Below, piece by piece: positions 57,349 through 64,000 of a stretch of DNA of 64,000 nucleotides. Under the pieces are notes generated by a model. That model was not told the DNA's origin. It was given only the letters and a program-made list of their open reading frames with translations, and did not search any database. Where the stretch lies: positions 22,745 through 86,744 of the forward strand of contig JBKGRZ010000011.1 of NCBI GenBank assembly GCA_046518185.1, read 5' to 3'. A program made the translations under genes and the position numbers. Origin of the DNA: Scandinavium vulneris_A. GTDB lineage: Bacteria; Pseudomonadota; Gammaproteobacteria; Enterobacterales; Enterobacteriaceae. The stretch's first letter is position 1; the number at the start of each line of letters is the position of its first letter.

Positions 57349-59538
57349 TTAAGCCGTTTTCAGCTCACCCACCGGACGGGCAGGTTCAACCGGTGGATAA
57401 TATGCTTCGTTGTGGCGCGCTTTGTTGCGCAGGCCTTCCGGCACGTCGTACAGCGGGCCGAGATGCTGATACTGCTGCGCCATGTCGAGGTACTTCGCGC
57501 TGCCGAGTGTATCCAGCCAGCGGAACGCGCCGCCGTGGAACGGAGGGAAACCGAGACCGTACACCAGCGCCATGTCCGCTTCCGCTGGGCTTGCGATAAT
57601 GCCTTCTTCCAGGCAACGCACCACTTCGTTGACCATCGGGATCATCATGCGGGCGATAATGTCTTCGTCGCTGAATTCACGTTTGGCCTGGCTGACGTCC
57701 GCCAGCAGCGCTTCAACCGCAGGATCTTCCTCTTTCTTCGGCTTGCCCTTGCTGTCTTCTTTATAACGCCAGAAACCGAGGCCATTTTTCTGGCCGTAGC
57801 GGCTGGCTTCGAACAGGGCATCAATCGCATCGCGGTAATCTTTCTGCATCCGCTGTGGGAAGCCAGCAGCCATGACGGCCTGCGCGTGATGGGCGGTATC
57901 GATGCCAACCACGTCCAGCAGATAGGCCGGGCCCATTGGCCAGCCGAATACTTTTTCCATCACTTTGTCGACTTTGTGGAAGTCGGCCCCGTCGCGCAGC
58001 AGCTGGCTGAACCCGGCAAAGTAAGGGAACAGCACGCGGTTGACGAAGAAGCCTGGGCAGTCATTCACCACGATCGGCGTTTTGCCCATTTTGCTGGCCC
58101 ACGCGACCACTTTGGCGATGGTGTCTTCTGAGGTTTTCTCCCCGCGGATAACCTCAACCAGCGGCATACGGTGCACCGGGTTAAAGAAGTGCATCCCGCA
58201 GAAGTTTTCCGGACGCTTGAGGACGCTGGCCAGTTCGCCGATCGGAATGGTCGAGGTGTTTGACGCCAGTACCGTGTCCGGGCGCACTCTGTCTTCGGTC
58301 TCAGCGAGAACGGCTTTCTTCACTTTCGGGTTTTCTACAACCGCTTCGACGACGACATCGACGCGTTCAAATCCGGCGTAATCGAGAGTGGGATGAATCG
58401 TTGAGATGATGCTGGCCAGCTTCAGACCGTTGATTTTTCCGCGTTCCAGCTGTTTATTCAACAGCTTGGCAGCTTCGTTCATCCCAAGGGTTAACGATTT
58501 GTCGTTGATATCCTTCATGATAACCGGCACGCCTTTCCAGGCTGACTGGTAAGCAATGCCGCCCCCCATGATCCCGGCCCCGAGTACGGCGGCCTGTTTT
58601 GGGGTCTCGACATTTTTGGTCAGCTTCTTGGCCTGGCCTTTGACGAACTGGTCGTTAAGGAAAATGCCGACCAGCGCGCGGGCTTCATTCGAGTGTGCCA
58701 GCGGAACAAAACTTTGATTCTCAAGCACCAGGGCCTGGTCACGGCCTAAGCGGGCCGCGGCTTCAATGGTTTTCACCGCAGTGATCGGGGCTGGATAGTG
58801 TTTGCCCGCCGTCTGCATCACCATGCCTTTGGCGATGGTGAAACTCATGGTGGCTTCAATTTTACTGAGTTTCAGTGGCTCAAGCTTCGGCTGGCGTTTG
58901 GCTTTCCAGTCCAGATCGCCGTTAATCGCCTGACGCAGGACGGCAATCGCGCCTTCACGCAGTTTTTCCGCTTTCACAACGCCATCGACCAGGCCGATTT
59001 TGAGCGCTTCGTCCGCGCCCACGTCTTTGCCTGCGGCGATGATTTCCAGGGCGCTATCAGCCCCGAGCAGGCGTGGCAAACGAACCGAGCCGCCAAAGCC
59101 CGGCATGATCCCGAGTTTGGTTTCCGGCAGGCCGATCCGCAGATCCGGCGTCGCCAGACGGTAATCGGTCGCCAGCACGCATTCGCAACCGCCACCCAGC
59201 GCGTAGCCATTGACGGCAGAAATCGTCGGCACCGGCAGGTCTTCCAGACGACAGAACACGCTGTTCGCAAAGTGCAGCCATTGGCTGAGCTGTTCCGGTG
59301 GCACCTGGAACAGGGAGAGGAATTCAGTGATGTCCGCGCCGACGATAAATGCCGCTTTTTCAGAACGCAGCAGTAAGCCCTTAAGGCCTGGCTGTTTTTC
59401 GAGAACGTCCAGCGCCTGGCCGAGGCTGGCTACGGTTGCGGTATCGAGCTTGTTGACCGAGCCGGGGGCATCGAACACCAGTTCGGCAATGCCATCTTCC
59501 AGCCAGTCGAGGTACAGGGTGTCGCCTTTGTAAAGCAT
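57349..59538 (-). CDS. fadB: Fatty-acid oxidation complex alpha subunit
   Basis: FadB carries enoyl-CoA hydratase, 3-hydroxyacyl-CoA dehydrogenase and isomerase activities. The 729-residue length equals E. coli. The N-terminal crotonase domain has the oxyanion loop GYALGGGCECVLA with Glu-119 and the second Glu in LPETKLGIMPG. The NAD-binding VLGAGIMGGGIAYQ is near residue 315, and the catalytic His is in FFNPVHRMPLVEV. ATG 59538 has GGAG upstream on the minus strand. First gene of fadBA, with a FadR site in the promoter region. Confidence 0.98.
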   Translation of the reverse strand: MLYKGDTLYLDWLEDGIAELVFDAPGSVNKLDTATVASLGQALDVLEKQPGLKGLLLRSEKAAFIVGADITEFLSLFQVPPEQLSQWLHFANSVFCRLEDLPVPTISAVNGYALGGGCECVLATDYRLATPDLRIGLPETKLGIMPGFGGSVRLPRLLGADSALEIIAAGKDVGADEALKIGLVDGVVKAEKLREGAIAVLRQAINGDLDWKAKRQPKLEPLKLSKIEATMSFTIAKGMVMQTAGKHYPAPITAVKTIEAAARLGRDQALVLENQSFVPLAHSNEARALVGIFLNDQFVKGQAKKLTKNVETPKQAAVLGAGIMGGGIAYQSAWKGVPVIMKDINDKSLTLGMNEAAKLLNKQLERGKINGLKLASIISTIHPTLDYAGFERVDVVVEAVVENPKVKKAVLAETEDRVRPDTVLASNTSTIPIGELASVLKRPENFCGMHFFNPVHRMPLVEVIRGEKTSEDTIAKVVAWASKMGKTPIVVNDCPGFFVNRVLFPYFAGFSQLLRDGADFHKVDKVMEKVFGWPMGPAYLLDVVGIDTAHHAQAVMAAGFPQRMQKDYRDAIDALFEASRYGQKNGLGFWRYKEDSKGKPKKEEDPAVEALLADVSQAKREFSDEDIIARMMIPMVNEVVRCLEEGIIASPAEADMALVYGLGFPPFHGGAFRWLDTLGSAKYLDMAQQYQHLGPLYDVPEGLRNKARHNEAYYPPVEPARPVGELKTA

Positions 59539-59562
59539 GTCAGTCTCCTGAATCCAGTACGG

Positions 59563-59579
59563 TTACTGGTCTTACCAGA
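59563..59579. promoter_or_regulatory. FadR operator of fadBA
   Basis: TTACTGGTCTTACCAGA is a near-palindrome that matches FadR operators (core CTGGT-N3-ACCAG). It lies 25 bases upstream of the fadB start and should allow repression in the absence of long-chain acyl-CoA. Confidence 0.8.
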
Positions 59580-59726
59580 TGAGACGGAGTGTGGATTTTA
59601 TGTTAATAAATTGCAAATTACTCTTTAAGAAAATGACGTCTGGATCACGCTCGGCAGAAATCACGCAGTGCTAAACCGATGTGCTAAGATGCGGGGAATT
59701 AGGGCAAAAACAGAGAAGGGTAAAAC

Positions 59727-61058
59727 ATGGATTCACTGGCCACACTCTATAAAAATCATATTGCTACGTTGCAGGAACGCACGCGTGACGTACTGGACCG
59801 CTTTAAGCTCGACGCGCTGTTAATTCACTCTGGCGAGCTGGTTAACGTCTTCCTCGACGATCATCCTTACCCGTTCAAAGTGAACCCGCAATTTAAGGCC
59901 TGGGTGCCGGTGACGCAGGTGCCAAACTGTTGGCTGCTGGTGGATGGCGTTAATAAACCGAAGCTGTGGTTCTATCTGCCGGTGGATTACTGGCATAACG
60001 TTGAGCCGCTGCCATCCTCCTTCTGGACTGAAGACGTAGAGGTTATTGCGCTGCCAAAAGCTGACGGTATAGGCAGTCAGCTGCCTGCGGCTCGCGGCAA
60101 CATTGCCTATATTGGCCCAGTGGCTGAACGCGCGCTGGGGCTGGATATTACTGCCGCCAACATCAACCCGAAAGGGGTGATTGATTACCTGCATTACTAT
60201 CGCTCTTATAAAACCGATTACGAACTCTCCTGTATGCGCGAAGCGCAGAAAATGGCGGTGAATGGCCATCAGGCGGCGCATGAAGCGTTCCTGTCCGGGA
60301 TGAGCGAGTTCGACATTAACCTCGCGTATCTGACCGCCACCGGTCATCGTGATACTGACGTGCCTTACAGCAACATCGTGGCGCTCAACGAGCATGCGTC
60401 AGTGCTGCACTACACCAAACTGGATCATCGCGCGCCGTCTGAAATGCGCAGCTTCCTGTTGGATGCGGGCGCTGAGTATAACGGTTATGCCGCTGACCTG
60501 ACCCGCACCTGGGCCGGGAACGCCGATACCGAGTTTGCGCAGCTGATTAAAGACGTCAATACCGAGCAGCTGGCGCTTATCGACACGTTGAAAACAGGCG
60601 TGAGCTACGTTGACTATCACATCCAGTTCCATCAACGCATCGCCAAACTGCTGCGTAAGCATCAGCTGATTACCGATATGAGCGAAGAGGCGATGGTGGA
60701 TAACGATATTACCGGGCCGTTTATGCCGCACGGGATTGGGCATCCACTGGGCCTGCAGGTTCACGACGTGGCGGGCTTCATGCAGGACGATAAAGGTACG
60801 CACCTTGCCGCACCGTCGAAATACCCTTACCTGCGTTGTACCCGTATTCTGCAACCGCGCATGGTGTTGACCATTGAACCGGGGATCTACTTTATCGAGT
60901 CGCTGCTGGCGCCGTGGCGTGAAGGGCAATTCAGCAAGCATTTCAACTGGCAGAAGATTGACGCCATGAAGCCGTTTGGGGGGATCCGCATCGAAGATAA
61001 CGTAGTGCTCCACGAAAACAGCATCGAAAACATGACCCGGGATCTGAAGCTGGCCTGA
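59727..61058 (+). CDS. pepQ: Xaa-Pro dipeptidase
   Basis: PepQ is a cytoplasmic dipeptidase that hydrolyses Xaa-Pro dipeptides. It is a pita-bread metallopeptidase of 443 residues, equal to E. coli. Metal ligands are in DAGAEYNGYAADLTRTW (two Asp), GIGHPLGLQVHD (His), the EPGIYFI Glu and the GGIRIEDNV Glu. ATG 59727 is preceded by AGAAGGG. The stop shares one base with the yigZ ATG. It is divergent from fadB across 188 bases. Confidence 0.97.
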   Translation: MDSLATLYKNHIATLQERTRDVLDRFKLDALLIHSGELVNVFLDDHPYPFKVNPQFKAWVPVTQVPNCWLLVDGVNKPKLWFYLPVDYWHNVEPLPSSFWTEDVEVIALPKADGIGSQLPAARGNIAYIGPVAERALGLDITAANINPKGVIDYLHYYRSYKTDYELSCMREAQKMAVNGHQAAHEAFLSGMSEFDINLAYLTATGHRDTDVPYSNIVALNEHASVLHYTKLDHRAPSEMRSFLLDAGAEYNGYAADLTRTWAGNADTEFAQLIKDVNTEQLALIDTLKTGVSYVDYHIQFHQRIAKLLRKHQLITDMSEEAMVDNDITGPFMPHGIGHPLGLQVHDVAGFMQDDKGTHLAAPSKYPYLRCTRILQPRMVLTIEPGIYFIESLLAPWREGQFSKHFNWQKIDAMKPFGGIRIEDNVVLHENSIENMTRDLKLA

Positions 61059-61672
61059 TGGACAGTTGGCTGATCCCGGCCGCGCCGGTGACCGTGGTCG
61101 ACGAAATCAAAAAGAGCCGCTTCATTACCTTACTCGCCCATACTGAGGGCGTGGAAGCGGCGAAAGCGTTTGTCGAATCGGTCAGGGCGGAACACCCGGA
61201 TGCGCGTCACCATTGCGTGGCGTGGGTTGCCGGGCCGCCCAACGACTCGCAACAGCTGGGTTTCTCCGATGACGGTGAACCGACGGGTACGGCAGGTAAA
61301 CCGATGCTCGCCCAGTTGATGGGCAGTGGCGTCGGGGAAATAACCGCCGTGGTGGTGCGCTACTACGGCGGTATTTTGCTGGGCACGGGTGGCCTGGTGA
61401 AAGCCTACGGTGGCGGAGTTCATCAGGCCTTGGCGGAACTCACGACGCAGCGCAAGACGCCGTTGACCGAATATACTTTGCAGTGCGAGTACGGACTGCT
61501 GGCCGGTATCGAATCCCTGCTGGCGCAATTTTCCGGTAAAGTTGTCAGCAGTGATTATCAGGCCGATGTGCATCTTCGGGTGGCGCTTCCGCAGGCCGAA
61601 CTGGCGGCTTTTTCGACAAGACTGGCGGATTTTAGCCGCGGCGCGTTGCAATTGCGCCCGATTGGCGAATAA
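61058..61672 (+). CDS. yigZ: IMPACT/UPF0029 family protein YigZ
   Basis: YigZ is a two-domain protein of the IMPACT family; a role in translation regulation has been proposed, but no activity is established. The 204-residue length equals E. coli. The IMPACT signature is KKSRFITLLAHTEG followed by GEPTGTAGKPML and VVRYYGGILLGTGGLVKAYG. A ferredoxin-like C-terminal domain follows. Its ATG shares one base with the pepQ stop, and trkH starts 41 bases downstream. Confidence 0.96.
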   Translation: MDSWLIPAAPVTVVDEIKKSRFITLLAHTEGVEAAKAFVESVRAEHPDARHHCVAWVAGPPNDSQQLGFSDDGEPTGTAGKPMLAQLMGSGVGEITAVVVRYYGGILLGTGGLVKAYGGGVHQALAELTTQRKTPLTEYTLQCEYGLLAGIESLLAQFSGKVVSSDYQADVHLRVALPQAELAAFSTRLADFSRGALQLRPIGE

Positions 61673-61713
61673 TCCCCGGTCTACTTTTTTGCTTATCAAA
61701 GGAAGCGGCAGAG

Positions 61714-63165
61714 ATGCATTTTCGCGCCATTACCCGAATCGTTGGACTGCTGGTTATTCTGTTTTCGGGGACGATGATCGTTCCTGGGCTGGTGGCATTG
61801 ATCTACCGGGACGGGGCTGGGCGGGCATTTACTCAGACCTTTTTTGTGGCGCTGGCGATTGGCTCCCTGCTGTGGTGGCCGAACCGTAAACAAAAGGGCG
61901 AACTGAAATCCCGCGAGGGGTTTCTGATTGTCGTGCTGTTCTGGACCGTGCTGGGGAGCGTGGGTGCGCTGCCGTTCATCTTCTCGGAACAGCCGAACCT
62001 GACCATTACTGACGCCTTCTTTGAATCTTTCTCAGGGCTGACCACCACGGGCGCAACCACGCTGGTGGGGCTCGACTCTTTACCGCATGCCATCCTCTTT
62101 TATCGTCAGATGCTGCAATGGTTCGGCGGGATGGGGATAATCGTACTGGCGGTCGCTATCCTGCCAATCCTTGGCGTGGGCGGGATGCAGCTGTATCGTG
62201 CGGAAATGCCGGGGCCGCTGAAGGATAACAAGATGCGGCCACGAATTGCCGAGACGGCCAAAACGCTGTGGCTTATTTATGTGTTGTTGACCGTCGCCTG
62301 CGCACTGGCGCTATGGTTTGCCGGAATGCCTGCTTTCGATGCCATTGGGCATAGCTTCTCAACCATTGCTATCGGCGGTTTTTCTACCCATGACGCCAGC
62401 GTGGGGTATTTCGACAGCCCGACCATCAACACTATTATTGCTATCTTCCTGCTTATCTCAGGCTGTAACTACGGTCTGCACTTCTCTTTATTAAGCGGTC
62501 GCAATCTGAAGGTGTACTGGCGTGACCCGGAATTCCGCATGTTTATCGGCGTGCAGCTGACGTTGGTGGTTATCTGTACGCTGGTGCTGTTACTGCACAA
62601 TGTTTACGCCTCGGCGGTCACGACCCTCAACCAGGCCTTCTTCCAGGTAGTATCGATGGCGACCACGGCAGGCTTTACGACCGACAGCATTGCGCGCTGG
62701 CCACTGTTCCTGCCGGTGCTGTTACTGTGCTCTGCCTTTATCGGTGGCTGTGCGGGGTCAACTGGCGGTGGCCTGAAGGTGATTCGTATCTTGCTGTTGT
62801 TTAAACAGGGGAACCGCGAACTCAAACGTCTGGTGCATCCGAATGCGGTATATAGCATCAAGCTGGGCAACCGTGCGCTGCCGGAACGTATTCTCGAAGC
62901 GGTGTGGGGATTCTTCTCCGCCTATGCGCTGGTGTTCATCGTCAGTATGCTAGCGATTATTGCCACCGGCGTGGATGATTTCTCGGCCTTTGCGTCCGTC
63001 GTCGCCACGCTGAACAATCTCGGCCCGGGCCTGGGTGTCGTGGCGGATAACTTTGCCAGTATGAACCCGGTGGCTAAATGGATCCTGATCGCCAACATGC
63101 TGTTTGGGCGTCTGGAAGTCTTCACTCTGTTGGTGCTCTTTACACCGACTTTCTGGCGCGAATAA
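61714..63165 (+). CDS. trkH: Trk-system potassium uptake protein TrkH
   Basis: TrkH is the ion-conducting subunit of the TrkH-TrkA K+ uptake system. The 483-residue length equals E. coli. It has four repeats of a membrane-pore-membrane unit: pore loops include SGLTTTGATT, STIAIGGFSTHD, STATTAGFTTDS-like VSMATTAGFTTD, and NNLGPGLGVV. The TrkA/TrkG/TrkH regulators are elsewhere in the genome. A single poor ribosome-binding site (GGAAG, 12 bases upstream) precedes ATG 61714. Confidence 0.97.
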   Translation: MHFRAITRIVGLLVILFSGTMIVPGLVALIYRDGAGRAFTQTFFVALAIGSLLWWPNRKQKGELKSREGFLIVVLFWTVLGSVGALPFIFSEQPNLTITDAFFESFSGLTTTGATTLVGLDSLPHAILFYRQMLQWFGGMGIIVLAVAILPILGVGGMQLYRAEMPGPLKDNKMRPRIAETAKTLWLIYVLLTVACALALWFAGMPAFDAIGHSFSTIAIGGFSTHDASVGYFDSPTINTIIAIFLLISGCNYGLHFSLLSGRNLKVYWRDPEFRMFIGVQLTLVVICTLVLLLHNVYASAVTTLNQAFFQVVSMATTAGFTTDSIARWPLFLPVLLLCSAFIGGCAGSTGGGLKVIRILLLFKQGNRELKRLVHPNAVYSIKLGNRALPERILEAVWGFFSAYALVFIVSMLAIIATGVDDFSAFASVVATLNNLGPGLGVVADNFASMNPVAKWILIANMLFGRLEVFTLLVLFTPTFWRE

Positions 63166-63176
63166 CAGGAGCGTTT

Positions 63177-63710
63177 GTGAAAATATTGATTCTCTTCTCC
63201 ACCCGGGATGGGCAAACGCGTGAGATTGCCGCGTCACTGGCGACTGAACTGAAAGAGCTGGCCTTCGATGCAGACATCGTTAACCTGCACCGGGCCGACA
63301 ATATCGACTGGTCCGCGTATGACGGCGTGGTGATCGGCGCCTCTATTCGTTACGGCCATTTCCATGCGGCACTGGATAGCTTTGTGAAAAAGCATCAGCA
63401 CTCTCTGGCGCAGCTACCAAGCGCATTCTATTCCGTGAACCTCGTAGCGCGTAAACCTGAGAAGCGTACCCCGCAGACAAACAGCTATACCCGTAATTTC
63501 TTACTCGGTTCTCCGTGGGCTCCCGATCTCTGCGCGGTGTTTGCCGGGGCGCTGCGTTACCCACGTTATAGTTGGTATGACCGAATGATGATCCGCCTGA
63601 TTATGAAGATGACAGGGGGCGAAACCGATACGCGTAAAGAAGTGGTGTATACCGACTGGCAGCAAGTCGCTCATTTTGCTCGTGAAATCGCTCAACTTGT
63701 ACGCAAATAG
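63177..63710 (+). CDS. hemG: Protoporphyrinogen IX dehydrogenase (quinone), HemG
   Basis: HemG is the FMN-containing, flavodoxin-like enzyme that oxidises protoporphyrinogen IX to protoporphyrin IX with quinones as acceptor. The 177-residue protein starts KILILFSTRDGQTREIA (flavodoxin phosphate loop) and has the insert SAFYSVNLVARKPEKRTPQTNSY specific to HemG. GTG 63177 is chosen because it begins the flavodoxin motif and matches the E. coli GTG start; a frame starting at 63078 would lie inside trkH. It is four residues shorter than E. coli. Confidence 0.95.
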   Translation: MKILILFSTRDGQTREIAASLATELKELAFDADIVNLHRADNIDWSAYDGVVIGASIRYGHFHAALDSFVKKHQHSLAQLPSAFYSVNLVARKPEKRTPQTNSYTRNFLLGSPWAPDLCAVFAGALRYPRYSWYDRMMIRLIMKMTGGETDTRKEVVYTDWQQVAHFAREIAQLVRK

Positions 63711-64000
63711 GCGTAAAAAACGGCATGGCGCCTGGAAATTGAGCGGTCGGAAAGTTTTTTTGAATTTAGACTTGCCGTCTCAGAATAACTCCCTATAATG
63801 CGCCTCCACTGACACGGAACAACGGCAAGCAAGCCGCCGGGTCAGCAGGGTTTCTCCGGAAATTCTGACAGAGAAAAGCGAAAATAATTGCTTGACTCTG
63901 AAAGAGGAAAGCGTAATATACGCCACCTCGAGTTAGCAAGCGAAAGCGCGTAACTCACTGCTCTTTAACAATTTATCAGACAATCTGTGTGGGCACTCAA
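63711..64000 (+). promoter_or_regulatory. rrn operon promoter and leader (P1, P2, boxA)
   Basis: This 290-base stretch is the regulatory region of the rRNA operon, which is rrnA at this locus in E. coli. P1 has -35 TTGCCG (63772), a 16-base spacer, -10 TATAAT (63794) and a GCGCC discriminator, with an AT-rich UP element (GTTTTTTTGAATTTA) ahead. P2 has TTGACT (63892), 16 bases and TAATAT (63914). The antitermination boxA TGCTCTTTAACA lies at 63959-63970, and a boxB-like hairpin precedes it. The 16S gene itself starts beyond the window edge. Confidence 0.93.

Overview
The window is a stretch of enterobacterial chromosome. Gene content and order follow the E. coli K-12 region from wecB to the rrnA promoter: the enterobacterial common antigen cluster, a tRNA cluster, hem, cyaA, dapF-xerC-uvrD, corA, rarD-pldA-recQ-rht-pldB, metR/metE, udp, ubi-tat, rfaH, ubiD-fre, fadBA, pepQ-yigZ-trkH-hemG and the rrn promoter. 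The proteins are close to E. coli length and carry the expected active-site motifs. Several loci differ from K-12: aslBA is absent, an MFS gene lies between glmZ and hemY, a desaturase pair replaces yigF/yigG, an EAL gene lies between yigL and yigM, and extra genes lie between metE and dlhH. GC-rich third positions and GCCGGGC-type REPs also differ from K-12. This points to the Enterobacter/Leclercia/Lelliottia side of Enterobacteriaceae; the genus cannot be fixed from the sequence alone.

Layout. 1-10132: the 3' part of the ECA operon (wecB partial, wecC, rffG, rffH, wecD, wecE, wzxE, wecF, wzyE, wecG), with most genes overlapping or nearly touching. 10300-12272: the amino-acid transporter yifK/thrP, then a stable-RNA promoter and tRNA-Arg, -His, -Leu, -Pro with a terminator. 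12499-12717: the sRNA GlmZ. 12724-13926: MFS transporter. 14105-18194: hemCDXY on the minus strand, divergent from cyaA. 18533-28521: cyaA, cyaY, lptM, dapF-yigA-xerC-yigB, uvrD behind a LexA box and a BIME, and corA behind a leader peptide. 28499-31730: a minus-strand pair (fatty-acid desaturase and PhnD-like binding protein), rarD and yigI. 31886-38694: pldA, recQ, rhtC/rhtB, pldB, yigL and an EAL phosphodiesterase. 38888-44909: biotin transporter yigM, metR/metE with MetJ and MetR sites and an ERIC element, then an accessory spot with a BIME, a P4-immunity-like repeat/ORF, an unknown gene and dlhH. 45167-53132: udp, rmuC, ubiE-ubiJ-ubiB, tatABC and tatD. 53135-63710: rfaH, ubiD-fre, fadBA, pepQ-yigZ-trkH-hemG. 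63711-64000: rrn P1, P2 and boxA; the 16S gene starts beyond the window.

Almost everything is core metabolism and envelope biology: ECA building blocks and flippase/polymerase, porphyrin and ubiquinone synthesis, Tat export, DNA repair, beta-oxidation, and K+/Mg2+ transport. No insertion sequence, CRISPR array or intact prophage was seen. The most interesting accessory signal is at 43320-43560. There a minus-strand small ORF and three alternately oriented copies of GTGGAAAC reproduce the seqC/seqB/seqA logic of the satellite phage P4 antisense-RNA immunity region, next to an unrecognised 151-residue gene. Secondary points are the desaturase/PhnD-like pair with a hairpin against its start codon, an EAL-only phosphodiesterase whose coding sequence contains the likely yigL terminator, and REP/ERIC elements inserted in the uvrD, metE and fadA untranslated regions.
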